Source of the DNA: Candidatus Bathyarchaeota archaeon
GTDB lineage: Archaea > Thermoproteota > Bathyarchaeia > TCS64
NCBI GenBank assembly: GCA_030691555.1
Contig: JAUYEB010000029.1
Location: 1 to 26,390, forward strand
DNA length: 26,390 bases
Direction: 5' to 3'
Numbering within the stretch: the first letter of the stretch is position 1; each line of letters begins with the position of its first letter. The position numbers and the translations under genes were made by a program. A model generated the notes under the pieces. It made no database searches, was not told the origin of the DNA, and worked only from the letters and a program-made list of their open reading frames with translations. Below are positions 16,107 to 22,816 of the stretch, in pieces.

Positions 16107-16114
16107 AATATAAG
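16107..16114 (+). promoter_or_regulatory. TATA box for UbiA gene
   Basis: AATATAAG lies within an A/T-rich stretch. The predicted start is near 16137, about 10 bases before GTG 16147, so the leader is short. Confidence 0.5.
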
Positions 16115-16146
16115 TTGTATTTGTAAATTAATGATAGGTAGCGGGT

Positions 16147-17067
16147 GTGAGTGAGTATAAGGATTATGGATTCGAGTTGCCTGGGGGCGTCAGGGCTGTC
16201 CCCGTCGTACTGTGGTCGCGGCGCGAGGTCTTCATGTGGTCGTGGTGTGTCTTGATCGCCTGCATGGTTGCGAGTAGAGGCTCACCGCCTATTCAGGCCA
16301 CCGTGTTGACTCTGGGGGCTATCCTGCTCATAGGGTCCTCGACGTATATCTACAATGACCTCGTGGACGCTGAGATGGACAGCCTCAGCGAGGTCCATAG
16401 GAGCAGGCCGATGGCCTCGGGGAGGATTCGCAAGTCGGATGCCTGGCTGACGATATTTGTCTCGGGAGCGGCTGGGCTCGGACTCGCTTTTCTGGTCAGT
16501 ATGCCCGTGTTTCTCCTGTGCCTTGGTTGGCTGATGTTATTCGCCGTCTACAGCCATCCGGGGATACGGCTCAAGAAGATGTTCCTCGTGAAGGAGCTTG
16601 TGGTCTCCTCGGGCTGGCCGATCATTAGCCTCATCGGCGGTTACGCGGTCACGGGTGGGGTATCTATGCCCGCCATGTTCTCGGGTCTCCTCTTCGGGGC
16701 TTTCACCTTCCTCGGGCTCCCCGCCCTGAGTGACACCTTCGACGCCTATGAGGATGGGGTCTACGGGGTGAAGAGTCTGGGCCGGGTGCTGAGTTGGAGG
16801 CGGAAGGTGCAGATGCTCGGCCTCGCCGCGCTTCTGATGATGACTGTAACGCCGCTGACCTATTCGCAGCTCGGGTTCAGTGTGATCTTGCCCATATTAG
16901 TTGTGGCTTTGAGTTTGATCATGCTCAGGTGGGCCGTCTTCCCGATCATCAACAGTTTCGAGGTGCACTCGGCGCAGCTGTCGCGTAGGATAATCTACGT
17001 CTATTTTCTGGTGATCCAGGTTATCGTGATTGCTAGCTCGATGAGTGTGGTCACGGCGCTTTTCTAG
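16147..17067 (+). CDS. UbiA-family prenyltransferase
   Basis: A 306-residue integral membrane protein with about eight or nine hydrophobic segments. It carries both Asp-rich motifs of the family: ND-x2-D-x3-D at 70-78, followed by RPMASGR (87-93), and D-x2-D-x3-D at 196-203 (DTFDAYED). These motifs bind magnesium and the prenyl diphosphate. UbiA enzymes attach a prenyl chain to an aromatic or glycerol acceptor. In archaea members make archaeol lipids (digeranylgeranylglyceryl phosphate synthase), quinones, heme or carotenoid derivatives. The acceptor cannot be told here, and the absence of lipid genes nearby leaves it open. GTG 16147 follows a GGTAGCGG stretch. The TAG stop shows that TAG can be a normal stop in this genome. 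Confidence 0.88.
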   Translation: MSEYKDYGFELPGGVRAVPVVLWSRREVFMWSWCVLIACMVASRGSPPIQATVLTLGAILLIGSSTYIYNDLVDAEMDSLSEVHRSRPMASGRIRKSDAWLTIFVSGAAGLGLAFLVSMPVFLLCLGWLMLFAVYSHPGIRLKKMFLVKELVVSSGWPIISLIGGYAVTGGVSMPAMFSGLLFGAFTFLGLPALSDTFDAYEDGVYGVKSLGRVLSWRRKVQMLGLAALLMMTVTPLTYSQLGFSVILPILVVALSLIMLRWAVFPIINSFEVHSAQLSRRIIYVYFLVIQVIVIASSMSVVTALF

Positions 17068-17134
17068 CGATACGATTTGAGCCTCTGGGGCTACACTAAC
17101 ATCCTTTATCCTCGTTGATATCAGGAGCGAGGAG

Positions 17135-17218
17135 ATGAAGGGCAGGAGTAGCCCGGATGCTTTGGGCCTACGGAGTAAGATACGTGTGCATAATTCAGCG
17201 CGCCGACTCTTGGGCTGA
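17135..17218 (+). CDS. Possible 27-residue peptide
   Basis: ATG 17135 is preceded by AGGAG at 17123-17127 (7-base spacing) and GAGGAG directly adjacent, and a TATA-like CTTTATCC lies at 17103-17110. It encodes a basic, non-membrane peptide (starting MKGRSSPDALGLRSK). It sits between the convergent UbiA and oxidoreductase genes. A chance frame with a good ribosome site is equally likely. Confidence 0.2.
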   Translation: MKGRSSPDALGLRSKIRVHNSARRLLG

Positions 17219-17252
17219 CGGCGGGGACGGGAACTTGTAGTGGAGGGGCGGG

Positions 17253-18197
17253 TTAGGTTAGCCGGATCTGTCTTCCAGTCTTGGCTGATTTGAGGGCGGC
17301 CTCGCAGATGGTGAGGGCGCGTAGGCCGTCTTCGCCGGTTACCTTTGGTGGAGTGTCGTCGCGTATGGCGTCGGTGATGGATCGGAGCTCTAGTTGGAGG
17401 GGCTCCTGGTAGGGGAGGTAGGGCTGGGTGAGGCGCTCGTTGTTCTCGACGGTGATCTGCTGTGTGGTGTACTCGACGTTTATTATGCCCTCGGTTCCGG
17501 TGACGACCAGGGTCCTGATGCGGCGTGGGGTCAGCCAGTTTGTCGAGACGATGGCGTTCCTGTTGCCGCCGTAGGCGATGTTGATCTGGGCGTAGTCCTC
17601 GAACTTGTGCTGGATGGAGCCTGCGACGGCGAAGACGGTTTGGGCGTGGTCGCCGTGGAGGTGGTCGATGATGTCGATGTCGTGGATGGCGAGGTCCTTT
17701 ATGACGCCGACGTCCCCGATGCGGCCGGGGCTGCGGCTGACGCGGGTGGCGAGGGAGAGGAGGACGTCGCCTATCTCGGCGGCTTGGACGCGTTTGATGG
17801 CCTCCTGGACGGCTGGGTTGAAGCGTTCTACGAAGCCTACGGCGAGCTTGACGCGGTGTTTCTCGGCGGCGCGTATGAGGCGCCTCGCCTCGGCGATGGT
17901 GTTGGTCATGGGCTTCTCGACGAGGACGTGTTTGCCGGCCTCGATGGCGGCGAGGGCGATGTCGTGGTGGGTGATGGTGGGGGTGCAGATCGACACGAGG
18001 TCGATGCCGGGGTCATCGATGATCGGCTTGGGGTCGGTGTAGCTCGGGGCGCCGTATCTGTCGCCTATCTGCTTGGCGGTCTCTGGGTTTAGGTCGGAGA
18101 CGGCGGCGAGTTCGACGCCGGGCAGCTCGCGGTAGACGCGGGCGTGGTTGCGGCCCCAGGAGCCGCAGCCGATGACGGCGGCCTTGATGGTCCTCAT
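17253..18197 (-). CDS. Gfo/Idh/MocA-family NAD(P)-dependent sugar dehydrogenase
   Basis: A 314-residue protein. The N-terminal Rossmann fold has VIGCGSWGRN (8-17). The family EKP signature is at 94-96, with the Lys contacting substrate, followed by GFVERFNPA. In the C-terminal domain KDLAIHDIDIIDHL (168-180) carries the conserved His172/Asp173 pair. This pattern is shared with UDP-N-acetylglucosamine 3-dehydrogenase-like members, so a nucleotide-sugar substrate is plausible and fits the other surface-glycan genes here. ATG 18197 was chosen because the fold begins at once; the frame is open 72 codons further upstream, but that region lacks homology-like features. A TATA-like CTTAAAGA at 18223-18230 (minus strand) implies a nearly leaderless mRNA. 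Confidence 0.9.
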   Translation of the reverse strand: MRTIKAAVIGCGSWGRNHARVYRELPGVELAAVSDLNPETAKQIGDRYGAPSYTDPKPIIDDPGIDLVSICTPTITHHDIALAAIEAGKHVLVEKPMTNTIAEARRLIRAAEKHRVKLAVGFVERFNPAVQEAIKRVQAAEIGDVLLSLATRVSRSPGRIGDVGVIKDLAIHDIDIIDHLHGDHAQTVFAVAGSIQHKFEDYAQINIAYGGNRNAIVSTNWLTPRRIRTLVVTGTEGIINVEYTTQQITVENNERLTQPYLPYQEPLQLELRSITDAIRDDTPPKVTGEDGLRALTICEAALKSAKTGRQIRLT

Positions 18198-18222
18198 CGC
18201 TAGAGGTTCTCTTGAGTGGGCC

Positions 18223-18230
18223 TCTTTAAG
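18223..18230 (-). promoter_or_regulatory. TATA box for Gfo/Idh/MocA gene
   Basis: The minus strand reads CTTAAAGA, about 30 bases before ATG 18197. It supports the short start over the upstream extension. Confidence 0.45.
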
Positions 18231-18333
18231 GGTTTGCGATTGGCTTTGGTTTCGCGTGGGTTGCCAAACCCATGCATCAATGTCTTCTCCAAATTTTTGG
18301 CAGTCTCGCACCCTCGTTGCTCGATTTATTAGC

Positions 18334-18717
18334 GTGGATTCCGAGTTGATACTTGGCTTGACCATCCGCAACATAATCGAGGGCGGGAGGACGCCACCCG
18401 TCGTACACTTCACGCTTGAGAATTACAGGAGGTGCCTCTGCCCGGGTTGCATGGTCCAGTCCGGGAGTGTGTGCGTGGAGGGGAAGCGAGCCAAGCTTCC
18501 TGACGTGGATGAGGAACGATGGGGGGTGCTGGCCTCGAAGCCGGAGCTCCTTCCGGTCCTCTACTGCTCGAGCGGTAGGACCGATTGTAGGGATATCGAC
18601 ACCCTGCGGATGTGCCGGTGCAGCGGATGCCCAACCTTCGTGAAGTATAGACTGAGTGAGGGTCGACCGAAGAGCTACTTCTGTCGGGACGGCTGTCAGG
18701 TGCTCTGCAAGGACTAG
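18334..18717 (+). CDS. Cys-rich DUF2769-like protein
   Basis: A protein of about 127 residues whose last 100 residues hold an ordered set of cysteines. These are NYRRCLCPGC, a Cys in GSVC, LYCSSGRTDC, LRMCRCSGC and SYFCRDGCQVLC. This spacing matches the archaeal DUF2769 family (PF10967) as I recall it, with its conserved NyrkClCp.C, lYCa.Gk..C and YfC..G blocks. The cysteines suggest metal or iron-sulfur binding; no function is established. The start is uncertain. GTG 18334 and TTG 18358 are the closest candidates to the conserved part, and longer starts run back over the divergent oxidoreductase promoter. Its frame ends with TAG. Confidence 0.72.
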   Translation: MDSELILGLTIRNIIEGGRTPPVVHFTLENYRRCLCPGCMVQSGSVCVEGKRAKLPDVDEERWGVLASKPELLPVLYCSSGRTDCRDIDTLRMCRCSGCPTFVKYRLSEGRPKSYFCRDGCQVLCKD

Positions 18718-18860
18718 TGCTAACTGTACTCTGCTCAGCTGTCTCGGTTAGGAAGGAGATCTAGCTCAACTCTGGGAAGCGGGTGAACGGTGAGCGCCCT
18801 CCCTAAATCATTAGGGACGTAATTACGTACTCTATTCTATCCATTAGGGTGCTTCTAGGT

Positions 18861-18872
18861 ACTATTTTAAAA
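18861..18872 (+). promoter_or_regulatory. TATA box for aldehyde:ferredoxin oxidoreductase gene
   Basis: ACTATTTTAAAA lies about 30 bases before GTG 18898. The same ACTATTTTAAA string occurs on the minus strand at 24652-24662, upstream of the flippase unit. Confidence 0.55.
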
Positions 18873-18897
18873 CCAACGCATACCTCACAGAAACCAG

Positions 18898-20766
18898 GTG
18901 TCGAACATGCCTTTTGGCTACAATGGTCGGAGACTAGTTGTTGATCTATCGGCCGAGAAGATAACGGTCGAGAGCCCCGAGGAAAAATGGTATAGGACCT
19001 ATCTCGGCGGCATGGGCTCAATAGCCTACCACCTACTAAACGAGGTGAAGGCCCACGAGGACCCCCTAGGCCCGGACAACCTCCTCATCTTCTCGATGGG
19101 GCCTCTCACGGGCGCTCCCTTCTCGGGCAGCGGGCGAAACGCTGTCGGCGCTAAATCCCCTCTTACAGGGGGGTTCGGCGAGGCGGATGCGGGGGGCTTC
19201 TGGCAGGCCGAGGTGAAGAGGGCGGGATTCGACGAGATCCTCGTCAGGGGGGAGGCGAGGACGCCCCTCTGGCTATGGGTGAGCGATGGTAAGGCTGAGC
19301 TGAGAGACGCCTCACACCTATGGGGCCTCGAGGTCGCCGAGACGGAGGCGAAGATGAGGGAGGAGGTCGGCGAGAAGCTCGCGAGGACGGCCCTCATCGG
19401 CCCCGCTGGGGAGAAGAAGGCGAGGATAGCCTGCGTCATAAACGACCTGAACCACGTGGCTGGGCGCGGCGGCCTCGGGGCTGTCATGGGCTCGAAGAGG
19501 CTCAAGGGCATAGCGGTCAGGGGCCACGACCCCCCGAAGCTACACCAGCCCGAGAGGGTGGCTGAGCTGGCAAAGACGCTCATCAGCCGGATTGAGAAGG
19601 AGTCTAAGGGGCTGCACGACTACGGGACTGGGGCCATGATGGACGCCTACATGGCGACAGGCAACCTCCCGACGCGGAACTTCAGGGACGGTGACTTCAA
19701 GGAGGCCTCGAAGCTGGACGCGAAGGTGGTGAAGGGGTCCTACGGGTTCGGCATGGGGACCTGCTACGCCTGCGCGGTGGCGTGCAAGAAGGAGGTCAAG
19801 CTTGAGTCCCCCTACGTGGTGGAGCCCCACTACGGTGGGCCCGAGTACGAGACGCTTGGGGCCCTAGGCTCTGACTGTGGGATCTCGGACCTTGCTGCGG
19901 TCTGTAAGGGGAACGAGGTCTGTCAGAGGTTGGGGCTTGACACGATCTCGACCGGGTGCACGATCGCGTTCGCGATGGAGTGCTTCGAGAAGGGCATAAT
20001 CACGAAGGCGGAAACGGGTGGGGTCGACCTCCGCTTCGGGAACGCCGAGGCCATGCTTAGGCTCATCGAGATGATCGCCCGGAGGGAGGGCATCGGGGAC
20101 ACGCTCGCGGAGGGGACCCTGAGGGCCGCGGTGGCCTTCGGCGGGGACGCGTACAAGTACGCGATCCATGTGAAGGGCCAGGAGGTGCCCATGCACGAGC
20201 CGAGGCTGAAGAAGGGCCTCGGGTTGGGCTACGCGGTCTCCCCCACGGGAGCGGACCACTGTCACAACATACACGACACCGTGATGGGGCCCTCCTCCTA
20301 CGAGGGCCTCAAGCCCCTCGGGATCTATGAGGAGGCGCCGACGTTCCAGCTAACCCCCGAGAAGGTGAGGGTCACGAAGACGTGGATCGAGATGAGGGTC
20401 GCGGCGAACTCCCTGTCGATCTGTCAGTTCCCGCCCTGGAGGTTCGTGGAGTATGTGGAGCTCCTCAACGCGGTGACGGGCTGGGGGGCGTCGATGCATG
20501 AGCTGGTGCTCATTGCCCAGAGGACTCTGAACCTCGCGAGGCTGTTCAACCTCAGGGAGGGATTCAAGGCCAGCGACGACTGGCTCCCCGACAGGTTCTT
20601 CGAACCCCAGACCTCCGGCGCCCTCTCCAAGACCGCGGTCGACAAGGCCGAGCTCTCGGCAGCGATAAAGGGCTACTACGGGATGATGGGGTGGAGCGAG
20701 GAGGGGGTCCCGAGGCTAGAGACGCTCCAGTCACTCGGCATAGGCTGGGCCCATGCGAAGATGTGA
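18898..20766 (+). CDS. aor: Tungsten-dependent aldehyde:ferredoxin oxidoreductase family enzyme
   Basis: A 622-residue protein, close to the usual family length. N-terminal landmarks are YLGGMGSIAYHLL, GPLTGAPFSGSGRNAVGAKSP and HVAGRGGLGAVMGSKRLK, which contact the tungstopterin. The [4Fe-4S] ligands are Cys289, Cys292 and Cys296 (CYACAVAC) with Cys509 (SICQF). Other marks are GLDTISTG and SPTGADHC. Such enzymes oxidise aldehydes to acids and reduce ferredoxin, usually in peptide or sugar fermentation. The fourth-cysteine motif NSLSIC differs from the common DSLGLC, so the aldehyde may differ. The start is GTG 18898 or ATG 18907; AGGTG sits six bases before the latter. A hairpin and T-runs follow the gene. 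No partner ferredoxin or MoaD-like gene is adjacent. Confidence 0.94.
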   Translation: MSNMPFGYNGRRLVVDLSAEKITVESPEEKWYRTYLGGMGSIAYHLLNEVKAHEDPLGPDNLLIFSMGPLTGAPFSGSGRNAVGAKSPLTGGFGEADAGGFWQAEVKRAGFDEILVRGEARTPLWLWVSDGKAELRDASHLWGLEVAETEAKMREEVGEKLARTALIGPAGEKKARIACVINDLNHVAGRGGLGAVMGSKRLKGIAVRGHDPPKLHQPERVAELAKTLISRIEKESKGLHDYGTGAMMDAYMATGNLPTRNFRDGDFKEASKLDAKVVKGSYGFGMGTCYACAVACKKEVKLESPYVVEPHYGGPEYETLGALGSDCGISDLAAVCKGNEVCQRLGLDTISTGCTIAFAMECFEKGIITKAETGGVDLRFGNAEAMLRLIEMIARREGIGDTLAEGTLRAAVAFGGDAYKYAIHVKGQEVPMHEPRLKKGLGLGYAVSPTGADHCHNIHDTVMGPSSYEGLKPLGIYEEAPTFQLTPEKVRVTKTWIEMRVAANSLSICQFPPWRFVEYVELLNAVTGWGASMHELVLIAQRTLNLARLFNLREGFKASDDWLPDRFFEPQTSGALSKTAVDKAELSAAIKGYYGMMGWSEEGVPRLETLQSLGIGWAHAKM

Positions 20767-20769
20767 TGA

Positions 20770-20819
20770 CTTTTTAACACATAATTCGTGGTCGTGTAGA
20801 TGCCGAGCCGACTCGGCTT
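20770..20819 (+). terminator. T-run and hairpin after oxidoreductase gene
   Basis: T5 at 20770-20774 lies 3 bases after the stop. A GC-rich hairpin GCCGAG-CCGA-CTCGGC (20801-20816) followed by TTT comes next. Together they are a likely transcription end before the FUN14-like gene. Confidence 0.45.
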
Positions 20820-20961
20820 TACGAAGGCGGCGCCTAGAGTTTCTCAGCAGGCGTTCCACCGTGTCGAGGAGTAGGCGCATAACGGCTAATAGTCTCTTCA
20901 CGCGAATTAACACCTTCCCCGTTGGGCCCCCGGGCGTGGGTCGCCGCCTCGGGGGATAAGG

Positions 20962-20970
20962 GATATATAG
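20962..20970 (+). promoter_or_regulatory. TATA box for FUN14-like gene
   Basis: GATATATAG lies about 35 bases before ATG 20999. The predicted mRNA leader is only about 7 bases and includes GAGG. Confidence 0.55.
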
Positions 20971-20998
20971 ATTCGTTCCGATGGTTTGACCGAGGATT

Positions 20999-21328
20999 AT
21001 GAGCATCGTAGATGATCTGGTCGGGGTTCTGGGGGGGACGATCGCGGGCCTGCCCACGGTTGTGGTTCTGGCGGTCCCCCTCGTAGTCGGTCTCGTGATT
21101 GGGTACCTGATAAAGAAGGTGCTCAAGGTCGGTATCATACTGGGGTTGGTGACCCTGGTGGCGGTGTGGTTCGGCTTCGTGAGCCTGGACACGGTCTCCG
21201 CGAACCTGAGCGCCCTCGTCGACAGGTACGGGCCCGTCTTCATGTCGTATGTCGCGATCTTCTTCGGGTTGGTGCCGCTCAGCCTGGGCCTCGCGATCGG
21301 GGTCATCCTGGGCTTCGTATTCGGTTGA
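20999..21328 (+). CDS. FUN14-like small membrane protein
   Basis: A 109-residue protein with three hydrophobic segments (about 18-38, 43-60 and 83-108). The stretch GYLIKKVLKVGIILG and the Gly-rich C-terminal helix (SLGLAIGVILGFVFG) match the pattern of archaeal FUN14-family proteins. That family is related to eukaryotic FUNDC1, and its prokaryotic role is unknown. It is probably inserted in the cytoplasmic membrane. The ATG follows GAGG. The last 17 codons are repeated, imperfectly, at 22191-22249, on the far side of the toxin-antitoxin pair. The family match is by eye, and a generic small membrane protein remains possible. Confidence 0.7.
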   Translation: MSIVDDLVGVLGGTIAGLPTVVVLAVPLVVGLVIGYLIKKVLKVGIILGLVTLVAVWFGFVSLDTVSANLSALVDRYGPVFMSYVAIFFGLVPLSLGLAIGVILGFVFG

Positions 21329-21333
21329 GTTGG
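21275..21333 (+). repeat. Direct repeat copy A (3' end of FUN14-like gene)
   Basis: These 59 bases align to 22191-22249 with about 52 identities by hand and no gaps. They cover the last 17-18 codons, the TGA stop and a few bases beyond. The pair brackets the toxin-antitoxin genes. Confidence 0.8.
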
Positions 21334-21467
21334 TCGATGTGGTGGTGCGGTCCTTCACCGTTTCGAGGGGCAGGTTTCTCCCCGCTTCGCCCTAGAGGTG
21401 GCGTCGTGGGAGGGGCCCACTCGGCCGCATCCGTGATCCTGGGGGTACGTTCCATCGACGACTTTGA

Positions 21468-21483
21468 GTAGCGTTAACGCTAC
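21468..21483. promoter_or_regulatory. Perfect 16-base palindrome
   Basis: GTAGCGTTAACGCTAC is fully self-complementary. It lies 14 bases beyond the 3' end of the toxin gene. It could be a protein-binding site, part of a terminator for the minus-strand unit, or a recombination site. A 16-base perfect palindrome is rare by chance. Confidence 0.5.
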
Positions 21484-21496
21484 CTTTCAGTGTGGC

Positions 21497-21823
21497 TCAG
21501 ATGCGGTACAATTCGACTAACTTTCGGTTGATCTCATTCTTAAGTGAGCCCTTAATCTCACCTATCTCCCCCAAAACCAAGTTGGTTAGTATCGTGGCCA
21601 ATTTGTCTAGGCGAAGTACTGACGAGGTCTTCAACCCCGTTTCACTGAAGTCAGGGTCATTCTCCTTGATGAGTATACAAGCCTCGCTTAGTGTAGTCGT
21701 TTTAGAGGAGATGTAGGAGACAACTACGTCGTGTCCACTTTGAAGAAGAACAAGAGCGGGTCGTCTCTTTGATCCGCTCAGGTCTGTGAATGGGAAGGGT
21801 ATGAGGACGATCTTGCCTTTCAA
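21497..21823 (-). CDS. MazF/PemK-type toxin
   Basis: A 108-residue protein spanning a whole PemK/MazF domain. The N-terminus is KGKIVLIPFPFTDLSGSKRRPALVLL, compared with the family pattern GdIvlv.FPftd.sg.K.RPalVl. SGHDVVVSYISS, the ETGLKTSSVLRLDKL block and a C-terminal helix follow. These toxins are usually sequence-specific endoribonucleases that stop translation when freed from the antitoxin. Arg20-Arg21-Pro22 and the TSSVLRLDKL stretch match the active-site region. TTG 21823 overlaps the antitoxin stop (TTGA), the usual antitoxin-first order. The module lies between two copies of the FUN14 gene's 3' end, which suggests it was inserted. Confidence 0.85.
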   Translation of the reverse strand: MKGKIVLIPFPFTDLSGSKRRPALVLLQSGHDVVVSYISSKTTTLSEACILIKENDPDFSETGLKTSSVLRLDKLATILTNLVLGEIGEIKGSLKNEINRKLVELYRI

Positions 21824-22008
21824 GAGTATCTGACCTTGAGGTCTTCGTCTGTGTAGAGGTCTGGTTCGGCCTCCAGAAACTTGCGGAGTGACATCTCCGA
21901 GAGCTTCATCAGCTCCTCGGTCTCCCTCTCCTCAAGGAGTAGGTCTAACTTCTGGTTTATGGCCTGGAGGAGCCCCTTTATCTCACTCAGCTCGGTTTTT
22001 CCCTCCAT
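21820..22008 (-). CDS. Putative antitoxin partner of MazF/PemK-type toxin
   Basis: A 62-residue, strongly charged and mostly helical protein with a coiled-coil-like N-terminal half (EIKGLLQAINQKLDLLLEE) and an acidic C-terminal segment (FLEAEPDLYTDEDLKVRYS). The acidic tail is what would bind and block the toxin. No ribbon-helix-helix or AbrB DNA-binding motif is evident, so self-repression is uncertain. ATG 22008 has GAGG upstream and a TATA box at 22039-22046. It is assigned by position and coupling to the toxin (TTGA), not by family recognition. Confidence 0.72.
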   Translation of the reverse strand: MEGKTELSEIKGLLQAINQKLDLLLEERETEELMKLSEMSLRKFLEAEPDLYTDEDLKVRYS

Positions 22009-22038
22009 GTCAGCCTCGCGTGTTATTGGTTTGGGGTG

Positions 22039-22046
22039 TTTATAAT
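22039..22046 (-). promoter_or_regulatory. TATA box for toxin-antitoxin operon
   Basis: The minus strand reads ATTATAAA within CATTATAAACACC. The predicted start is near 22016, giving an 8-base leader before ATG 22008. Confidence 0.55.
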
Positions 22047-22115
22047 GTTATAGAATGACACTTTTCAAGGTGGTTCTGGTCGGAACTTGGGGCGTGGGTT
22101 ACGCTGGTTCACCTC

Positions 22116-22244
22116 ATGGCGTGGCCAGGCTGTTTTTCAGGTCTGGTTGTAGGTTCTTCGAGCGGGTTGGCCTTGGGGGTCTGGTTTATACTGCTCAGCC
22201 TGGGCCTGGCGATCGGGGTCAAGCGGGGCTTCATATTCGGTTGA
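22116..22244 (+). pseudogene. Truncated FUN14-like gene remnant
   Basis: A 42-codon frame from ATG 22116 whose last 18 residues, LLSLGLAIGVKRGFIFG and stop, repeat the C-terminus of the FUN14-like protein (PLSLGLAIGVILGFVFG). Upstream of that, similarity fades (GLALGVWFI against AIFFGLV). No promoter or ribosome site precedes it. It is best read as a leftover of a duplication; a functional micro-membrane protein is less likely. A longer frame across the same bases (22055-22372) has no such homology. Confidence 0.6.
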
Positions 22245-22249
22245 GCTGG
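22191..22249 (+). repeat. Direct repeat copy B (FUN14-like 3' end)
   Basis: This is the second copy of the 59-base element at 21275-21333. Seven mismatches were counted by hand. Three of them turn the codons for Ile-Leu into Lys-Arg in the membrane helix, a sign of relaxed constraint. Confidence 0.8.
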
Positions 22250-22816
22250 ACCCCGATCCCCTTTTCGTGCCTTCATCAGAGTGATTATTGGAAGTATGGG
22301 TTGAGGGGTCGTCGTCTGGTGTTGAGAAGGGGTGCTCAAGTGGGAACGTTCAGAGAGTTAGATTCTCCATAAGCCTAAGCCCACGGAGTCTCTTAGCTCC
22401 CCGTTCGCCCCCACGAGAGCAGATGAAATCATGGAACCGTGTAATATAAACTGGGTCTTCGTTTGGGGTGTGGCGATTGGGTTGGTTGGGGTTCTCGCCG
22501 TGTCGCGTGCGGGTCGCACTAAATTTAGTTTCTCGTATTCGATGTAGGTTAAGTGGCGGTCCTGAAGCTTGCCAGGGATCCGATTTGGGTGGTGTTGGTG
22601 GAGGACTTCGTTCTGAGGGTTCTTCGCATTCAGGGCCGGGGCTATCGGGGCCGGTTTGGATAAAGAGGTGTTCAGAGGTTGTGCGTTTGTTTGATTGGGG
22701 GTAGAGTAGGGTTGCGTGGGGCCTGTCCCGGGTCTAAAAAGGGTTACACCTACAATCGTTGAAAAAATTAAAAAATATTATAAATTAACTCGATAACGGG
22801 TCACCGATCCCCACAC
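22245..22816. other. Gene-poor interval, G/T-rich then A/T-rich
   Basis: No defensible gene is present. A TATA-like GTAATATAAAC at 22441-22451 could start a + transcript, but the frames after it are short and unlike known proteins: a 38-codon membrane-like frame from ATG 22431, and a 78-codon frame from 22468. The + strand is unusually rich in G and T up to about 22735. The last 70 bases are strongly A/T-rich and hold the flippase terminator. This may be decayed sequence next to the duplicated FUN14 tail. Confidence 0.5.
22762..22775 (-). terminator. T-run terminator of flippase gene
   Basis: The minus strand reads TTTTTTAATTTTTT, about 45 bases beyond the flippase stop. Such consecutive T-runs terminate archaeal transcription. 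Confidence 0.55.

Noticed and set aside
18148..18333. Longer start for the DUF2769-like protein
   Set aside because: The extra residues overlap the opposite gene's start and promoter and have no conserved pattern.
18198..18413. 72-residue N-terminal extension of the Gfo/Idh/MocA enzyme
   Set aside because: The Rossmann motif starts right after ATG 18197, the TATA-like site lies inside the extension, and the extension overlaps the DUF2769-like gene.
22055..22372. A 105-codon + frame crossing the FUN14 remnant
   Set aside because: It reads the duplicated FUN14 tail in the wrong frame and resembles no protein.
22431..22704. Two short + frames (38 codons from 22431, 78 codons from 22468)
   Set aside because: No ribosome site, no recognisable family, and composition reflects the G/T-rich strand. 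The first has a membrane-like stretch but the TATA-like site lies inside it.
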